DNA from: Adiantum capillus-veneris
Lineage: Eukaryota > Streptophyta > Polypodiopsida > Polypodiales > Pteridaceae
Direction of reading: 5' to 3'
Assembly (NCBI GenBank): GCA_014529385.2
Contig: CM043958.1
Span: forward strand, 123,806,817-123,870,816
Length of the DNA: 64,000 nucleotides
Positions 63,761 through 64,000 of this stretch are shown here, piece after piece. The notes under the pieces were generated by a model. That model worked only from the letters and a program-made list of their open reading frames with translations. It did not search any database and had not been told where the DNA came from. Each line of letters opens with the position of its first letter. The first letter of the stretch is position 1. The position numbers and the translations under genes are program-made.

Positions 63761-64000
63761 AACGGCTACAAACAAATTTGGCAAAAATTGAAAAAATTGA
63801 AGTAAATGTTTGGGCTTCTTTTTGAAGTGTGCAAGGCCTCAAGGACTCATAAAATGCACCCCCCTCCCCCTTTCTCTCCACAAGCTAATCCTCAAGGCTC
63901 AAGCTCTCTCCCTCTCACACTCTCAAGATCTCTCCCTCTCAAGACTCACTCTCTCAAGGCTCAAGGCTTTAAGCCTTCAAGCTCTCTTCCTCTCCCTCCC
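63761..64000 (+). other. possible promoter and pyrimidine-rich leader
   Basis: A/T-rich sequence, then CATAAAATG (63848-63856, TATA-like) and a CT-rich stretch with CTCAAGGCTCAAG repeats to the window end. The order matches repeat K (minus strand, 33865 to 33206). No coding region was seen before the edge. Confidence 0.4.

Noticed and set aside
1-64000. CRISPR array, bacterial operons or riboswitches
   Set aside because: No regularly spaced repeats with unique spacers and no bacterial gene organisation; the sequence is plant nuclear in character.

Overview
This is repeat-dominated nuclear DNA from a land plant. A large, repeat-rich vascular-plant genome such as a fern is the best guess. The reasons are TG…CA LTRs followed by the plant initiator-tRNA-Met primer site (TGGTATCAGAGC), chromodomain-bearing Ty3/gypsy (chromovirus) pol genes, decayed PLS-type pentatricopeptide (PPR) fragments, TTTAGGG/telobox-like repeats and many long (CT/GA)n and (GT/CA)n tracts. 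The lineage is inference, and no intact single-copy host gene was found.

Layout. 1-1475: decayed retroelement pol tail in which an aspartic-protease-like domain follows the integrase C-terminus. 1476-13480: mostly non-coding host DNA with microsatellites, two decayed PPR fragments, a 2 x ~275 bp tandem duplication, a tRNA-derived SINE candidate and an LTR fragment. 13600-23300: a decayed Arg/Asp-rich coding remnant split by a non-autonomous LTR element (A1, 13806-23203, TSD ATAGA), which is itself split by a Ty3 element (B, 15604-22176, TSD CATGC). 23465-30394: Ty3 element C on the minus strand (TSD ATGAC). 31015-31262: a third PPR fragment. 31527-33205: truncated element J. 33866-61662: a nested stack on the minus strand: element I (3' LTR at 33866) is cut by element D (3' LTR at 36732), and D is cut by E (37390-43961, TSD CATAC), by F (48804-57994, TSD ACTGT) and by A2 (58058-60999, TSD CGTTG). 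F's right LTR carries a 719-bp hAT-type element (57085-57803, 8-bp TSD CGGGCAGT). 61894-62521: solo LTR H (TSD GACAC). 62575-63516: a deletion derivative that joins a gag N-terminus to a chromodomain. 63580-64000: a GC-rich GGGGAACG-type repeat with a TATA-like box.

How the parts relate. Three element groups share cis signals: the B group (B, C, D, E, I, J, H), the longer-LTR F, and the gag-remnant A group. Sixteen LTRs carry a near-identical 36-bp block. Seven element copies carry an 18-nt, 7-bp-stem/4-nt-loop inverted repeat exactly 20-21 nt upstream of the 3' LTR, and its stem sequence differs between groups while pairing is kept. Most pol copies are frame-broken. B and E share a deletion of the protease catalytic Asp, so that subgroup was probably mobilised in trans. 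The A elements encode only a decayed gag core and must also depend on partners. The most promising undescribed signals are the stem-loop at the polypurine tract, the shared LTR block, the non-autonomous A family with its GGCCCGGAC and hairpin arrays, and the non-canonical protease motifs (D-G-G, D-P-G).
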